Origin: JAHZKN01 sp965250205
GTDB lineage: Bacteria; Pseudomonadota; Alphaproteobacteria; Rhizobiales; Hyphomicrobiaceae
Direction of reading: 5' to 3'
Assembly: GCA_965250205.1 (NCBI GenBank)
Contig: CBDFNK010000019.1
Coordinates: 1 to 64,000, forward strand
Length of the DNA: 64,000 nt
Part shown: positions 34,001-41,300 of the stretch, one piece after another
Position numbering within the stretch: the stretch's first letter is position 1
How the letters are laid out: the number at the start of each line of letters is the position of its first letter
The notes under the pieces: model-generated
Seen by the model: the letters and a program-made list of their open reading frames with translations, nothing else
What the model was told of the DNA's origin: nothing
Database searches by the model: none
Translations under genes and position numbers: made by a program

Positions 34001-34137
34001 CGTCCCACAGCAAACAAGGTCCCAAAGTACACCAGTCCAAACCACCAAAGTCCGAGCAAGGCGCTGCCAGTTCGCCATTTGCTGCTTTATCTGATTTGAA
34101 AGACGCTTTAGAAAAGAGCGACAAACAGCGCTCATGA
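31048..34137 (+). CDS. Suv3-like superfamily 2 helicase with long charged tail
   Basis: This is a 1029-residue helicase related to mitochondrial Suv3. Walker A is GPTNTGKTH (residues 17-25) and the DEAD-box equivalent is DEIQ. The C-terminal helicase half has FLVATDAIGMGLNLDVDHVA and QIAGRAGRH. A Suv3_C_1-like middle follows, and from about residue 840 a low-complexity tail, first acidic and then basic (RPARRHRPRHRRPVRAGG, then Lys/His/Asp repeats). The tail is typical for Hyphomicrobiales. The ATG at 31048 has AAGGAG upstream. RNA unwinding or RNA-decay function is inferred from Suv3. Confidence 0.9.
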   Translation: MARDIESRTRNVTAVLGPTNTGKTHLAIERMIGHKSGIIGLPLRLLAREVYDKVAAKVGADNVALVTGEEKIKPDNARYWVATVEAMPLDIDVEFVAIDEIQLAADPDRGHVFTDRILNARGSAETLLLGAQTMHEAISDLIPGANFISRPRLSKLNYSGQKKITRIPTRSAVIAFSASEVYAIAELIRRQRGGTAVVLGALSPRTRNAQVELYQSGDVDFLVATDAIGMGLNLDVDHVAFTALRKFDGAQHRDLLAAEISQIAGRAGRHMNDGTFGVTGDCQPLEADLVEKLETHHFDGIRMLQWRNRFLDFTSVAKLKDSLRKAPDQARLARARSAEDELALEAVSRDDEVAAIAGQPGAVEKLWDVCQIPDYRKISHQNHAELVADIYKSITSEAEVIPEDWLSEQVAFSDRVDGDIDTLSTRLAHIRTWTYVANRSDWLKDPMHWQGKTRDVEDRLSDALHERLTQRFVDERTSALMRGMREKTELSAEIGEDGALEVENHSVGRLLGFRFQLESQADGVHARALRGAAAQVLSRELAMRVRRVVAAKSDAFVLDQSGTILWRNEPIGELEAGEDPLSPAINVLCDEHLAAPDRDKVKERLESYLTETLEEKLQPLIAASTAADVEGMAKGIGFQLRENFGVLRREDVADEVKSLDQAARAQLRKHGVRFGAFNIYFPQLLKPAAAHLTSVLWALKNSASEKLDRRSLPALPRAGLTSVTTNPSVPVSYYRANGYHACGPRVLRIDILERLADFIRPLVAWRAKPDAPEMTPPQGSSGDGGFIATADMMSILGCSAEDLGATLKALGFEPHERAKAQSIEAAIKTPPSIAETSPSLETSDTSVSPVAANGADPEKSEAVQAADPQNSEVDKEGGEDKSVTDASEPGSTQTETAKSDVDATEIVWRPARRHRPRHRRPVRAGGASIENQSSKEGASEDKPQQKHKREGRGHKGDKSNRDHRLSDKSGQHAGRGDRKHRGKPSSHSKQGPKVHQSKPPKSEQGAASSPFAALSDLKDALEKSDKQRS

Positions 34138-34144
34138 TACGCTG

Positions 34145-34277
34145 CCTAGATCCACCTGCGAAAAGTTGGAACGCGACTTTGAGCAGCTAAGTTGATTGCC
34201 AATCATGGGATAGAGCGCTGAGATAGAGCGTTGAGCAAATAGCTTTACTGTGTACAACAAAAGGCGCGACGCTCTAG
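34145..34277 (+). repeat. CTAG-bounded intergenic element, copy A5
   Basis: This is a full-length copy of about 133 bases: CCTAGATCCACCTGCGAAAA, CGACTTTGAGCAGCTAAG, GAGCGTTGAGCAAATAGC and CGCGACGCTCTAG. It lies between the helicase and the S4 protein. It is nearly identical to copy A1, including the GTGTACAACAAAAGG segment. Confidence 0.85.
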
Positions 34278-34327
34278 ATTAAACCGCCTTAGATCGGAAT
34301 CGATTTTGGGCGGATAATTTGATCTAT
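34274..34327. repeat. palindromic element, copy B2
   Basis: TAGATTAAACCGCCTTAGAT, then GGGCGGATAATTTGATCTA, around a TCGATTTT centre. It directly abuts copy A5, sharing its last CTAG. Confidence 0.65.
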
Positions 34328-34338
34328 CGTAGAGAATT

Positions 34339-34376
34339 AGAGCAACCTGCGTTTTTTTAAAAAAGCAGGTTGCTCT
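34339..34376. repeat. perfect hairpin before the S4-domain gene
   Basis: AGAGCAACCTGC (34339-34350) and GCAGGTTGCTCT (34365-34376) form a 12-base perfect stem around a T-run/A-run loop. The stem sequence matches the left end of the CTAG-bounded elements. It ends 14 bases before the ATG of the S4 gene, so it would be in the leader or act as a barrier just before the ribosome site. Confidence 0.75.
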
Positions 34377-34390
34377 CGCCAAAGGTGGCC

Positions 34391-34789
34391 ATGTCAGATC
34401 CCAGCCAACGCATCGACAAATGGCTTTGGTTCGCTCGTTTTGCCAAAACACGTACGCTTGCAGCAGGGTTGGTTTCCACTGGGCGGATCCGGATCAATCG
34501 CATCAAAGTCTCTAAGCCAAGCACGACAGTGAGACCAGGTGACGTCGTTACAGCGTCAATCGGGCGCCGGGTGCGGGTGGTCAAAATCATGGATATTGGT
34601 GCCCGTCGGGGGCCTGCTCCTGAGGCCATGGGGCTTTATGAGGATTTGACACCAGTGGTGGACGTCCCCATCTCTGGGGGCAACGAAAGGCGTCGTGATT
34701 TGACATTCGGTGCGCGGGTCCCGGGTACGGGTCGACCAACCAAGCGCGACCGTCGATTGATCGATCGTTGGCGCAGCCAGGACGGTTAA
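34391..34789 (+). CDS. S4-domain RNA-binding protein (Hsp15-like)
   Basis: This is a 132-residue cytoplasmic protein. It begins QRIDKWLWFARFAKTRTLAA, the S4 RNA-binding fold, with GRIRINRIKVSKPSTTVRPG as its loop and strand, as in Hsp15/YrfH, which binds ribosome-associated RNA after heat shock. The C-terminal part is basic. An AAAGGTGG site lies before the ATG. It lies between the helicase and fdxA, the standard position in Hyphomicrobiales. It is intact. Confidence 0.88.
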   Translation: MSDPSQRIDKWLWFARFAKTRTLAAGLVSTGRIRINRIKVSKPSTTVRPGDVVTASIGRRVRVVKIMDIGARRGPAPEAMGLYEDLTPVVDVPISGGNERRRDLTFGARVPGTGRPTKRDRRLIDRWRSQDG

Positions 34790-34919
34790 CAACCAGGCTG
34801 GCTTACATTTGGACTTGCACATGGGTGCCTGGCCGGGTTCTGTGTGCAGCGCAAACCTGAAGTGCTGGATTGGGATCAGAGCGCCTCCCAGTTTTGATAG
34901 AGAATTGGACTGCGAATAG

Positions 34920-35258
34920 ATGACCTACCTCGTCAATGAGAACTGCATCAAATGCAAATATACGGACTGCGTAGAGGTGTGCCCCGTCGATTGTTTTTAT
35001 GAGGGCGAGAATATGTTGGTCATACATCCAGACGAGTGTATTGATTGCGGCGTCTGTGAGCCGGAATGCCCGGTGGAAGCAATAAAACCAGATACCGAAC
35101 CCGGCATGGAACGTTGGTTTGACCTTAACCGAGACTATTCCGAGAAGTGGCCAAATATAACGGCTAAGAAAAACGCACCCAAAGATGCGGATGATCACAA
35201 AGATACAAAGAACAAATTTGATAAACATTTTTCACCAGAGCCAGGTGAAGGAGATTAA
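34920..35258 (+). CDS. fdxA: 7Fe ferredoxin FdxA
   Basis: This is a 112-residue ferredoxin with two clusters. The first cysteine group is C9, C12, C17 and C21 (NCIKCKYTDCVEVCPVDC), typical of the [3Fe-4S]/[4Fe-4S] 7Fe type; the second is DECIDCGVCEPECPVEA. It carries low-potential electrons in the cytoplasm. The acidic tail (PGMERWFDLNRDYSEKWPN) is usual. It lies between the S4 gene and carD, as in related genomes. Confidence 0.94.
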   Translation: MTYLVNENCIKCKYTDCVEVCPVDCFYEGENMLVIHPDECIDCGVCEPECPVEAIKPDTEPGMERWFDLNRDYSEKWPNITAKKNAPKDADDHKDTKNKFDKHFSPEPGEGD

Positions 35259-35738
35259 TAAATTTATACTTGGACTACACTGTTTCATAAGCAAATAGAT
35301 TCAAAAAATGCCAGACATTTACCTCATTAATTAATGTTATTCTTTAAGCGCTGCGACACCTTAGGCTGGTAACCCCCCTTTATATTTCATGAAGAATGTG
35401 TTACATAGATGCTACATGGGCGAAGCTAAAAGTCTCCGAGCCCCGTTAAGCCTTGATTGATTGACGGACAGACGGGCGTGGCAACGGCGGAGATGAGGTT
35501 GCGAAAACACTATCGGAATTAGGCGATAGAGCGAGCAGAGGCGCAACTAGTCCACTGATAAAGGGTGAAAAGCTTAAGCTGGTAATACCAGTCGAGCTTC
35601 TGCGCCAGCGGGACAAGCCGAGAACGGGGGGCAGGCTCTCCGTGCTGGGCAAATTTGTGACGAACGCCTCTGGGAGGAGGCTTCAAGTGGGCGCTGCAGC
35701 AAAAGTGGCGTGCGTAACTGGAGTGAGACAAAACTCAT
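35259..35738. other. intergenic region upstream of carD with a possible structured leader
   Basis: This is 480 bases without a gene. A/T-rich sequence near 35320-35400 (TTATTCTTTAAG, TTATATTTCATG) may hold the carD promoter. From 35540 to 35606 an outer stem GGCGCA/TGCGCC encloses AAGCT...AGCTT and a perfect CTGGTA-A-TACCAG hairpin. It could be part of the carD leader or a small RNA. No known RNA family was recognised. Confidence 0.4.
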
Positions 35739-36839
35739 ATGGCTGAAAAAAAGAAAAAGACAAAGACGGCGGCTAAAAAGGCGACTAAAAAGGCGCCTGC
35801 CTCTTCGACCAAGCGTGTTGCGTCAAAGACGACCGCTCGCAAAGCGTCGACAGCGCGTTCTGGCGCGACAAGCCGGTCTGCTGCCAAAAAAACCACCACT
35901 GCGGCTAAAAAGGCAGCTCCAGCCAAGGCTACGGCGAATAAAACCAGCAAGCCGGCTGCAAAGTCGTCTGCCAAAAAGCCTGCTGCTAAAACGGTGGCAA
36001 AAACTGCTGCAAAGGCCAAGACGACGGCGACCAAAAAAGCGTCTGTTAAGGAAGCCATGAAGGCTGCGCAGGCCAAGTTGGCTGCTGCATCTGCAGCTAC
36101 TAAGGCAAAAACCAAAGCCAAGGCACCTCAAGCAGCCGCAGCTCCAAAGATGACTCCGAGAGTTGCACCTAAGCTTGCTGTAAAGGCAGCTATTGCTGCC
36201 AAAGTTGCGGCGAAGAAAGCTGCTGCTGCGCCTACTGCGGCCGCTACTTCATCGGACAAGAAGAAGTCAGCTAACCAGCGTCACGGTTTCAGGATCGGTG
36301 AGTACGTGGTCTATCCCGCGCACGGTGTCGGCAAGATCATTGGCATCGAAGAGCAAGAAATTGCGGGCATGGCGCTTGAGCTGTTTGTGATCAATTTCGA
36401 AAAAGAAAAGCTTACGCTACGCGTTCCAACGGGGAAGCTGGAAAGCGTTGGCATGCGCAAACTTGCAGATGAAGCGTTGATCGCCAAAGCTATGACTGTG
36501 CTCAAGGGCCGTGCGCGCATCAAGCGGACAATGTGGTCCCGCCGCGCACAGGAATACATTGCGAAGATCAATTCAGGTGATTTGATTTTCATCGCCGAAG
36601 TTGTGCGCGATCTCTATCGTTCAGAAGCCCAGCCAGAACAGTCTTACTCTGAGCGTCAACTTTATGAAGATGCCTTGGATCGTATGGCACGTGAACTGGC
36701 AGCGGTTGAAAAGCTTGACGAGCGCGGTGCCGTTCAGCGCATCACGGATGTGCTTTCCAAAAGTGCACGTGGACGTCGCATAGCAGAAGAAGAAGCGGAA
36801 GCTGCTGAGGCTTCCGCAGCGTCAGCGTCTGCTGCTTAA
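35739..36839 (+). CDS. carD: CarD-family transcription regulator with histone H1-like N-terminus
   Basis: This is a 366-residue protein. Residues 1-180 are a Lys/Ala/Thr-rich, histone H1-like extension (many AAKK and KKAxx units). Residues 185-345 are the CarD domain: HGFRIGEYVVYPAHGVGKII, ELFVINFEKEKLTLRVPTGK, IKRTMWSRRAQEYIAKINSG and ERQLYEDALDRMAREL. CarD binds RNA polymerase beta and stabilises the open complex, especially at ribosomal promoters. The extension is seen in many Hyphomicrobiales and would bind DNA non-specifically. GGAG lies before the ATG. A terminator lies beyond the convergent gene's stop. Confidence 0.9.
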   Translation: MAEKKKKTKTAAKKATKKAPASSTKRVASKTTARKASTARSGATSRSAAKKTTTAAKKAAPAKATANKTSKPAAKSSAKKPAAKTVAKTAAKAKTTATKKASVKEAMKAAQAKLAAASAATKAKTKAKAPQAAAAPKMTPRVAPKLAVKAAIAAKVAAKKAAAAPTAAATSSDKKKSANQRHGFRIGEYVVYPAHGVGKIIGIEEQEIAGMALELFVINFEKEKLTLRVPTGKLESVGMRKLADEALIAKAMTVLKGRARIKRTMWSRRAQEYIAKINSGDLIFIAEVVRDLYRSEAQPEQSYSERQLYEDALDRMARELAAVEKLDERGAVQRITDVLSKSARGRRIAEEEAEAAEASAASASAA

Positions 36840-36872
36840 AAACTCTGTGCGTTTGATTGAACGTTAAGTCAT

Positions 36873-37006
36873 GCTCTGGAGCGTCGCGCCTTTTCTTGTA
36901 CCAGAAAAGCCATTTGCTCAATGCTCTATCCCATGACTCTATCTCATGGTTGGCGATCAACTTAATCTGCTCAAAGTCGAACCTAACTTTTCGCAGGTTG
37001 ATCTAG
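36873..37006 (-). repeat. CTAG-bounded intergenic element, copy A6
   Basis: This full-length copy is reversed: on the plus strand GCTCTGGAGCGTCGCGCCTT, TGGCGATCAACTTAATCTGC, TCAAAGTCGAACC and CTTTTCGCAGGTTGATCTAG. It lies between the convergent carD and the nuclease-like gene. Confidence 0.8.
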
Positions 37007-37020
37007 GCCGACACAGACCA

Positions 37021-38073
37021 TCACAATTTTGAAGCGCCCGATATTTCAGGTTTCGAACCCTCAGGCATCGGGCGCTTTTTTGTGCGCCGTTTGATACGTG
37101 GAACTCTCAGGCGCTGTTTTCTGCGCCAATGCGGTTGGAATTCGGGCGATGCGCCTGCAAGTGCAGGTGCATCTCTCAAAGGGTCCTTTGATGGTGTAAT
37201 ACGCGGCTTCAAGGATTCAATTAATCCAGGGTGAGCCAACTTCATATAGGGGCCATTGTTGCGTTCAATCCAGCCCCTGACGCTAACGCGGCGTCCTTTC
37301 AGTGCAATGATATCGGCCAACGACGTCGCTGTGCCAAGCAGGGATCGTTTCGGCAAAGCAGCCGTAAAATCTTTCCGCCAATTGCGGCCAAAATTCAGAT
37401 AGATTTTGCTTTTTACGACAGCAACATCTGCCACCTTGCCCGATATGAGTGCGAAGTTATGGCGGCGCTTGCTCAGTATCCAACCAGCAGGATTTGGTTT
37501 TAAAATGCGATAGTGGCGGTGGCGCCAGAGCCCCCGCGCTGGGTCGCGGGCCAAATGTTCATGAGCGATAAGTTCTGCCACACATGCGGTGGTTCCCGGC
37601 AAAACGGCGGCGCGGGCATGGCCGTGGGCCAGCATTTCCCCCTGCACCCAAAATCGTTGTCCGTCGTGCCAGGCAAAGACATGCGCCATCCATTGGCCGT
37701 AGCGATCTTGGCGCCGTTGGTCGAAGGCAAGGGTGACTTCCCTGCCTTCGACCAACGTTTTAAGTGCTTCCCTTGCCTCACGTTCTGGTTGCCAGACCGC
37801 GGTGTTTGATGATGTCAGCGGTGCGCGTGGCCCAAGTATGCCGAGCAAACGTACTTTGCGCCCGTCAGCTAAACGCAGCGTTTCACTATTTTCTATCCCG
37901 ACAACGCTATGGCGTGGCCCAGGCTCAAGCAAACAACTCCTTGGTTGTGCTTGCTGTTCGCTCTGTTGCGCCAATGAAACGGGGACATTGGGAAATGACA
38001 AACTGGTGGTAACCAGAGTTGCTCCCACCCAAAGCGGTCTCACGTTCTTCCACCCGCGCATGGCTAATCCCAA
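37021..38073 (-). CDS. thermonuclease-like (SNase family) exported protein
   Basis: This is a 350-residue exported protein. The signal peptide (RPLWVGATLVTTSLSFPNVP) is followed by an SNase/thermonuclease domain: TLRLADGRKVRLLGILGPRA, QPEREAREALKTLVEGREVT, QDRYGQWMAHVFAW and EMLAHGHARAA. The typical catalytic Arg-Glu-Arg set appears as Arg in VRLLGI, Glu in the EREARE region and Arg in DRYG. The C-terminal part (about residues 200-350) is a second beta region plus a basic tail. The family cleaves nucleic acid with Ca; several exported members have no proven activity. The gene lies between two copies of the intergenic repeat. Confidence 0.78.
   Translation of the reverse strand: MGLAMRGWKNVRPLWVGATLVTTSLSFPNVPVSLAQQSEQQAQPRSCLLEPGPRHSVVGIENSETLRLADGRKVRLLGILGPRAPLTSSNTAVWQPEREAREALKTLVEGREVTLAFDQRRQDRYGQWMAHVFAWHDGQRFWVQGEMLAHGHARAAVLPGTTACVAELIAHEHLARDPARGLWRHRHYRILKPNPAGWILSKRRHNFALISGKVADVAVVKSKIYLNFGRNWRKDFTAALPKRSLLGTATSLADIIALKGRRVSVRGWIERNNGPYMKLAHPGLIESLKPRITPSKDPLRDAPALAGASPEFQPHWRRKQRLRVPRIKRRTKKRPMPEGSKPEISGASKL
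37032..37081 (+). terminator. terminator for carD inside the 3' end of the convergent gene
   Basis: AAGCGCCCGAT (37032-37042) pairs with ATCGGGCGCTT (37067-37077), followed by a T run. The loop holds a second small hairpin (GGTTTCGAACC). It is oriented for carD transcripts but overlaps the last codons of the leftward nuclease-like gene. Confidence 0.7.
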
Positions 38074-38125
38074 GCTAAAAGATTTCAGCGGAAAGCTTAG
38101 CGTATCGGCTCGTTCTGAGATAGAG

Positions 38126-38271
38126 ATCTAGAAGCGTCGCGCCTTTTCTCGTGCCAGTAAAGCTATTTGCGCGACGCTTTATCTCATGACTCTATTCCAA
38201 GACTCTATCCTAAGACTGGCGATCAACATATCTGCTCAAAGTCGAACCTAGCTTTTCGCAAGTTGCTCTAG
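38126..38271 (-). repeat. CTAG-bounded intergenic element, copy A7
   Basis: This full-length, slightly extended copy is reversed: GATCTAGAAGCGTCGCGCCT, TGGCGATCAACATATCTGCT, TCAAAGTCGAACC and CTTTTCGCAAGTTGCTCTAG. It lies between the nuclease-like gene and the end of the RTX gene. A further 50 bases (38272-38320) resemble other rhizobial intergenic palindromes. Confidence 0.8.
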
Positions 38272-38342
38272 TGCATATTCAGCAAAAGTGTACGCGGTTT
38301 CGCGGTTCGAACATGCGACAAATCAAGAACTTAGAACGCGTT

Positions 38343-41300
38343 TTAAGCAAAGTCGAAGTTGCTATCATCAAGTTGTGCAAGCCGGATGTTCTGGAGCGTC
38401 AACACATCATTGTTTCCAAAGTCAAAAATAACATCACCGTTGGCCTCCGTTGCGTGGTCCAGCACATCATCGAACGTTGCAACATCTGCAATATCAAGCG
38501 CGATGGTATCGGCCTTGTTCCAGTTCCACCACCACCAACTGGCGTTGCCCAATGAAAAGTCCAAAATGGTATCTGCGCCGTCTCCATCGCCAAATACAAA
38601 GGTATCGCTACCAAAGCCCCCAGAGAGTTGGTCTGAACCTGTGCCACCGGCCAATCGGTCATTGCCAAACCCGCCTCGCAGGACATCATCTCCACCTTGA
38701 CCATCAGCGCTAATCTTGCGCCAAAAACCACTGAACGTGTCGTTGTGGTCTGAGCCCAACACATGTTCAATTGATTTGAGTTTGTCTCCTTCTGCATGAC
38801 CGCCCGTACCGATGCCGGTGCCATAGAATGTGATCTGAACGGCGTCAGGAGATTGCGAATAGTCTACGGTGTCGAAGCCTCTTCCGCCGCGCATGGTATC
38901 GCGACCCTCTCCGCCAAGGAAAATGTCGTCGCCCGCACGCCCCAGCATGCGGTCATTGCCAGCAAGGCCCTCAAAGATATCAACGTCGGGGGTGCCAACT
39001 AAGCGGTTATTGTCGGGTGTGCCAATAATAGTTGCTGAGGTTGGTGGATCGGGGTCGGCAATCACGGTCAGGCTCGCACTGGCTGTTGCCGTGCCACCAG
39101 CTCCATCATTGATTGTGTAGTCAAAGCTCGCGGCGCCCGCAAACCCGGCCGTTGGCGTAAACTCAACATCGCCAGCGGTATTGAGAGTCACGCTGCCATT
39201 TTGCGCATTGGAAACGCTGTTAAGCATCACCACATCGCCGTCGACGTCACTGTCATTGGCCAGCAGGTCTGAGGCTAGCACCGTGATGCTTTCATCCTCG
39301 TTGGTTTCAAACCCTGCATCGGATTGGGCGACTGGGGCATCATTGACCGGCGTGACTGTCAAATCGAAATCAACTGTGCTTTCAGCAACACCATCGCTGA
39401 CAACCAATTGCAACGCGAGTACACCGTTGAAGTTTTCTGGCGGGGTGCCAGAAAAAGTATCGGTGTTGGTGTCAAACGTCAGCCAGGTTGGCAACGCCTC
39501 GCCTGTTGCTAGGCGGGCCGTTACACTGAGCGCATCACCATCGGGATCGTTGTAGCTGTTTTCAGGTAGGGTAAAGCTCCAGCCCACGTCTTCCAAGTTG
39601 GACTGGGCCTCAATCGCTGCAATGTTGGGTGCTTGATTGGGGTAAATTGAAACGCCTGCTTCAGCTGTCGCCTGCCCGCTCTGGCCGTCAGAAACGGTGT
39701 AGGTCAGCGTGGCAAACACCTCAGTTGCGCTGGTTGTGGCGAGCACAATATCGCCATTTAAATCCAAAGACGCGGTGATATCTGGGTTGTCGGAGACAAC
39801 TGCAATGATGGACAGCGGATCGTCATCAAAATCCCGGTCATTGGCAAGAAGAACGCTGGCAGCAATTTGTGCATTTGGTCCCCGCAACGCGTAGGTCGTG
39901 TCATCTGCTGCTTGTGGGGCTTCGTTGCTGAGCGGACCTGTTTGGGCAACGATTGAATCAATATCAGTGCGGGTCCAATTGTCGGTCCCAGAAACAAAAA
40001 CACGATCAATTCCAGTGTTGTTGCCACTGCCATCAAAGTAGTCGATGACTTCAATGCGTCCACCTTGATCAATTCTGATGATGAGGTCTTCTGGAGTTTC
40101 TTGGCGTTGGAAAAATGAAACGTCGTCGGCATCAATTCCTTCAATATGGAGTTCGTCGATATCAATTTTCGCCCCGGTATCCAGAATTTGATCATCACCA
40201 TCCCCGGCCAAGTAAAGGTAATAGTCACTGCCCTCGCCGCCAATCAGCACATCATTACCGGTATCCCCGACGAGGGTATCGCTGCCCCCAAGGCCGCTGA
40301 GGGTATTGCTATCCTGATTTCCCAAAAGGGTGTTTCTAAGTTCGTTGCCAGTACCATCAAGAACGGTGGCGTTGAGTGAGGTTCGCAACAGTGAAAATTG
40401 CGCGGCTGCTTCTGGGCTCACAAGCGTTAGATTTTCGACGAAGTCAGGCAATACAAAACCCGTTGACGCGACGACAGTATCTGTTCCCCCGCCCGCAGCT
40501 TCAATCACCGTATCGTTGGCGTTATCGATGACATAGGTGTCATCGCCGTTGCCACCCTCCATTGAATCTGAACCGGCACCACCATTTAGAACATCATCAC
40601 CTTCGCCGGTTGTTATTGTGTCGTCGCCTTCAAGGCCCTGAACATCCTGATTGTTGACAGATGCTGTCACGATGACGTCATCGGCTGAACTACCAATGAC
40701 GATGTCCGAAGGCGGAGGTGGGTCAGCATCCTCAGGGTTATATGTTGGTGCGTCCGGTCTTGCTTCAAGTGGTGCGGAAAGCATTCCGTTGTTTGTTAGA
40801 ATGTTGACGCTGGCCTCCAAATTGGGAAACACGATTCCGGAGTAGTCGCCATGTGACACGCTATAGTCAAAGTCCTCAGCCTCACCGATGTCATAGAAGT
40901 GGATGCCAAGATCACCCTCTTGAAAATCAACGACGCGGACGATCGTTTCAGAACCAACATTAGTTAGATTGGCCGTATAGGTATAAGACGTTCCGTTATT
41001 TCCGACCCGTTCAAATCCTTCTCCAATGCCAGAAAACACATGGATGAGAAGGTCGCTGTCATCCCTATCGTATAAAATGCTGCCGGCGAAATCGATGACG
41101 CCTTGTGTTTCATCATCGCTAAAAATTCTCTGGTTGTCGTTTTGCCAGACAAAGCTGAAAGCACCTTGATCTTCATTTCCTTGTGAAATTGGTCCAGCGG
41201 TCTGCGGTAAATCAGCAAAACTAGCTTCGCCAGAAAATTGTGAAATTGCGCCAAGCACAGGCACGAGTTCTGCTCCATCAAATGGCGCAAAAGATTCGTT

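Noticed and set aside
38272..38320. Repeat of the GTGTACGCGGTTTCGCGGTT type
   Set aside because: It looks like an intergenic palindrome seen in other rhizobia, but there is a single copy here.
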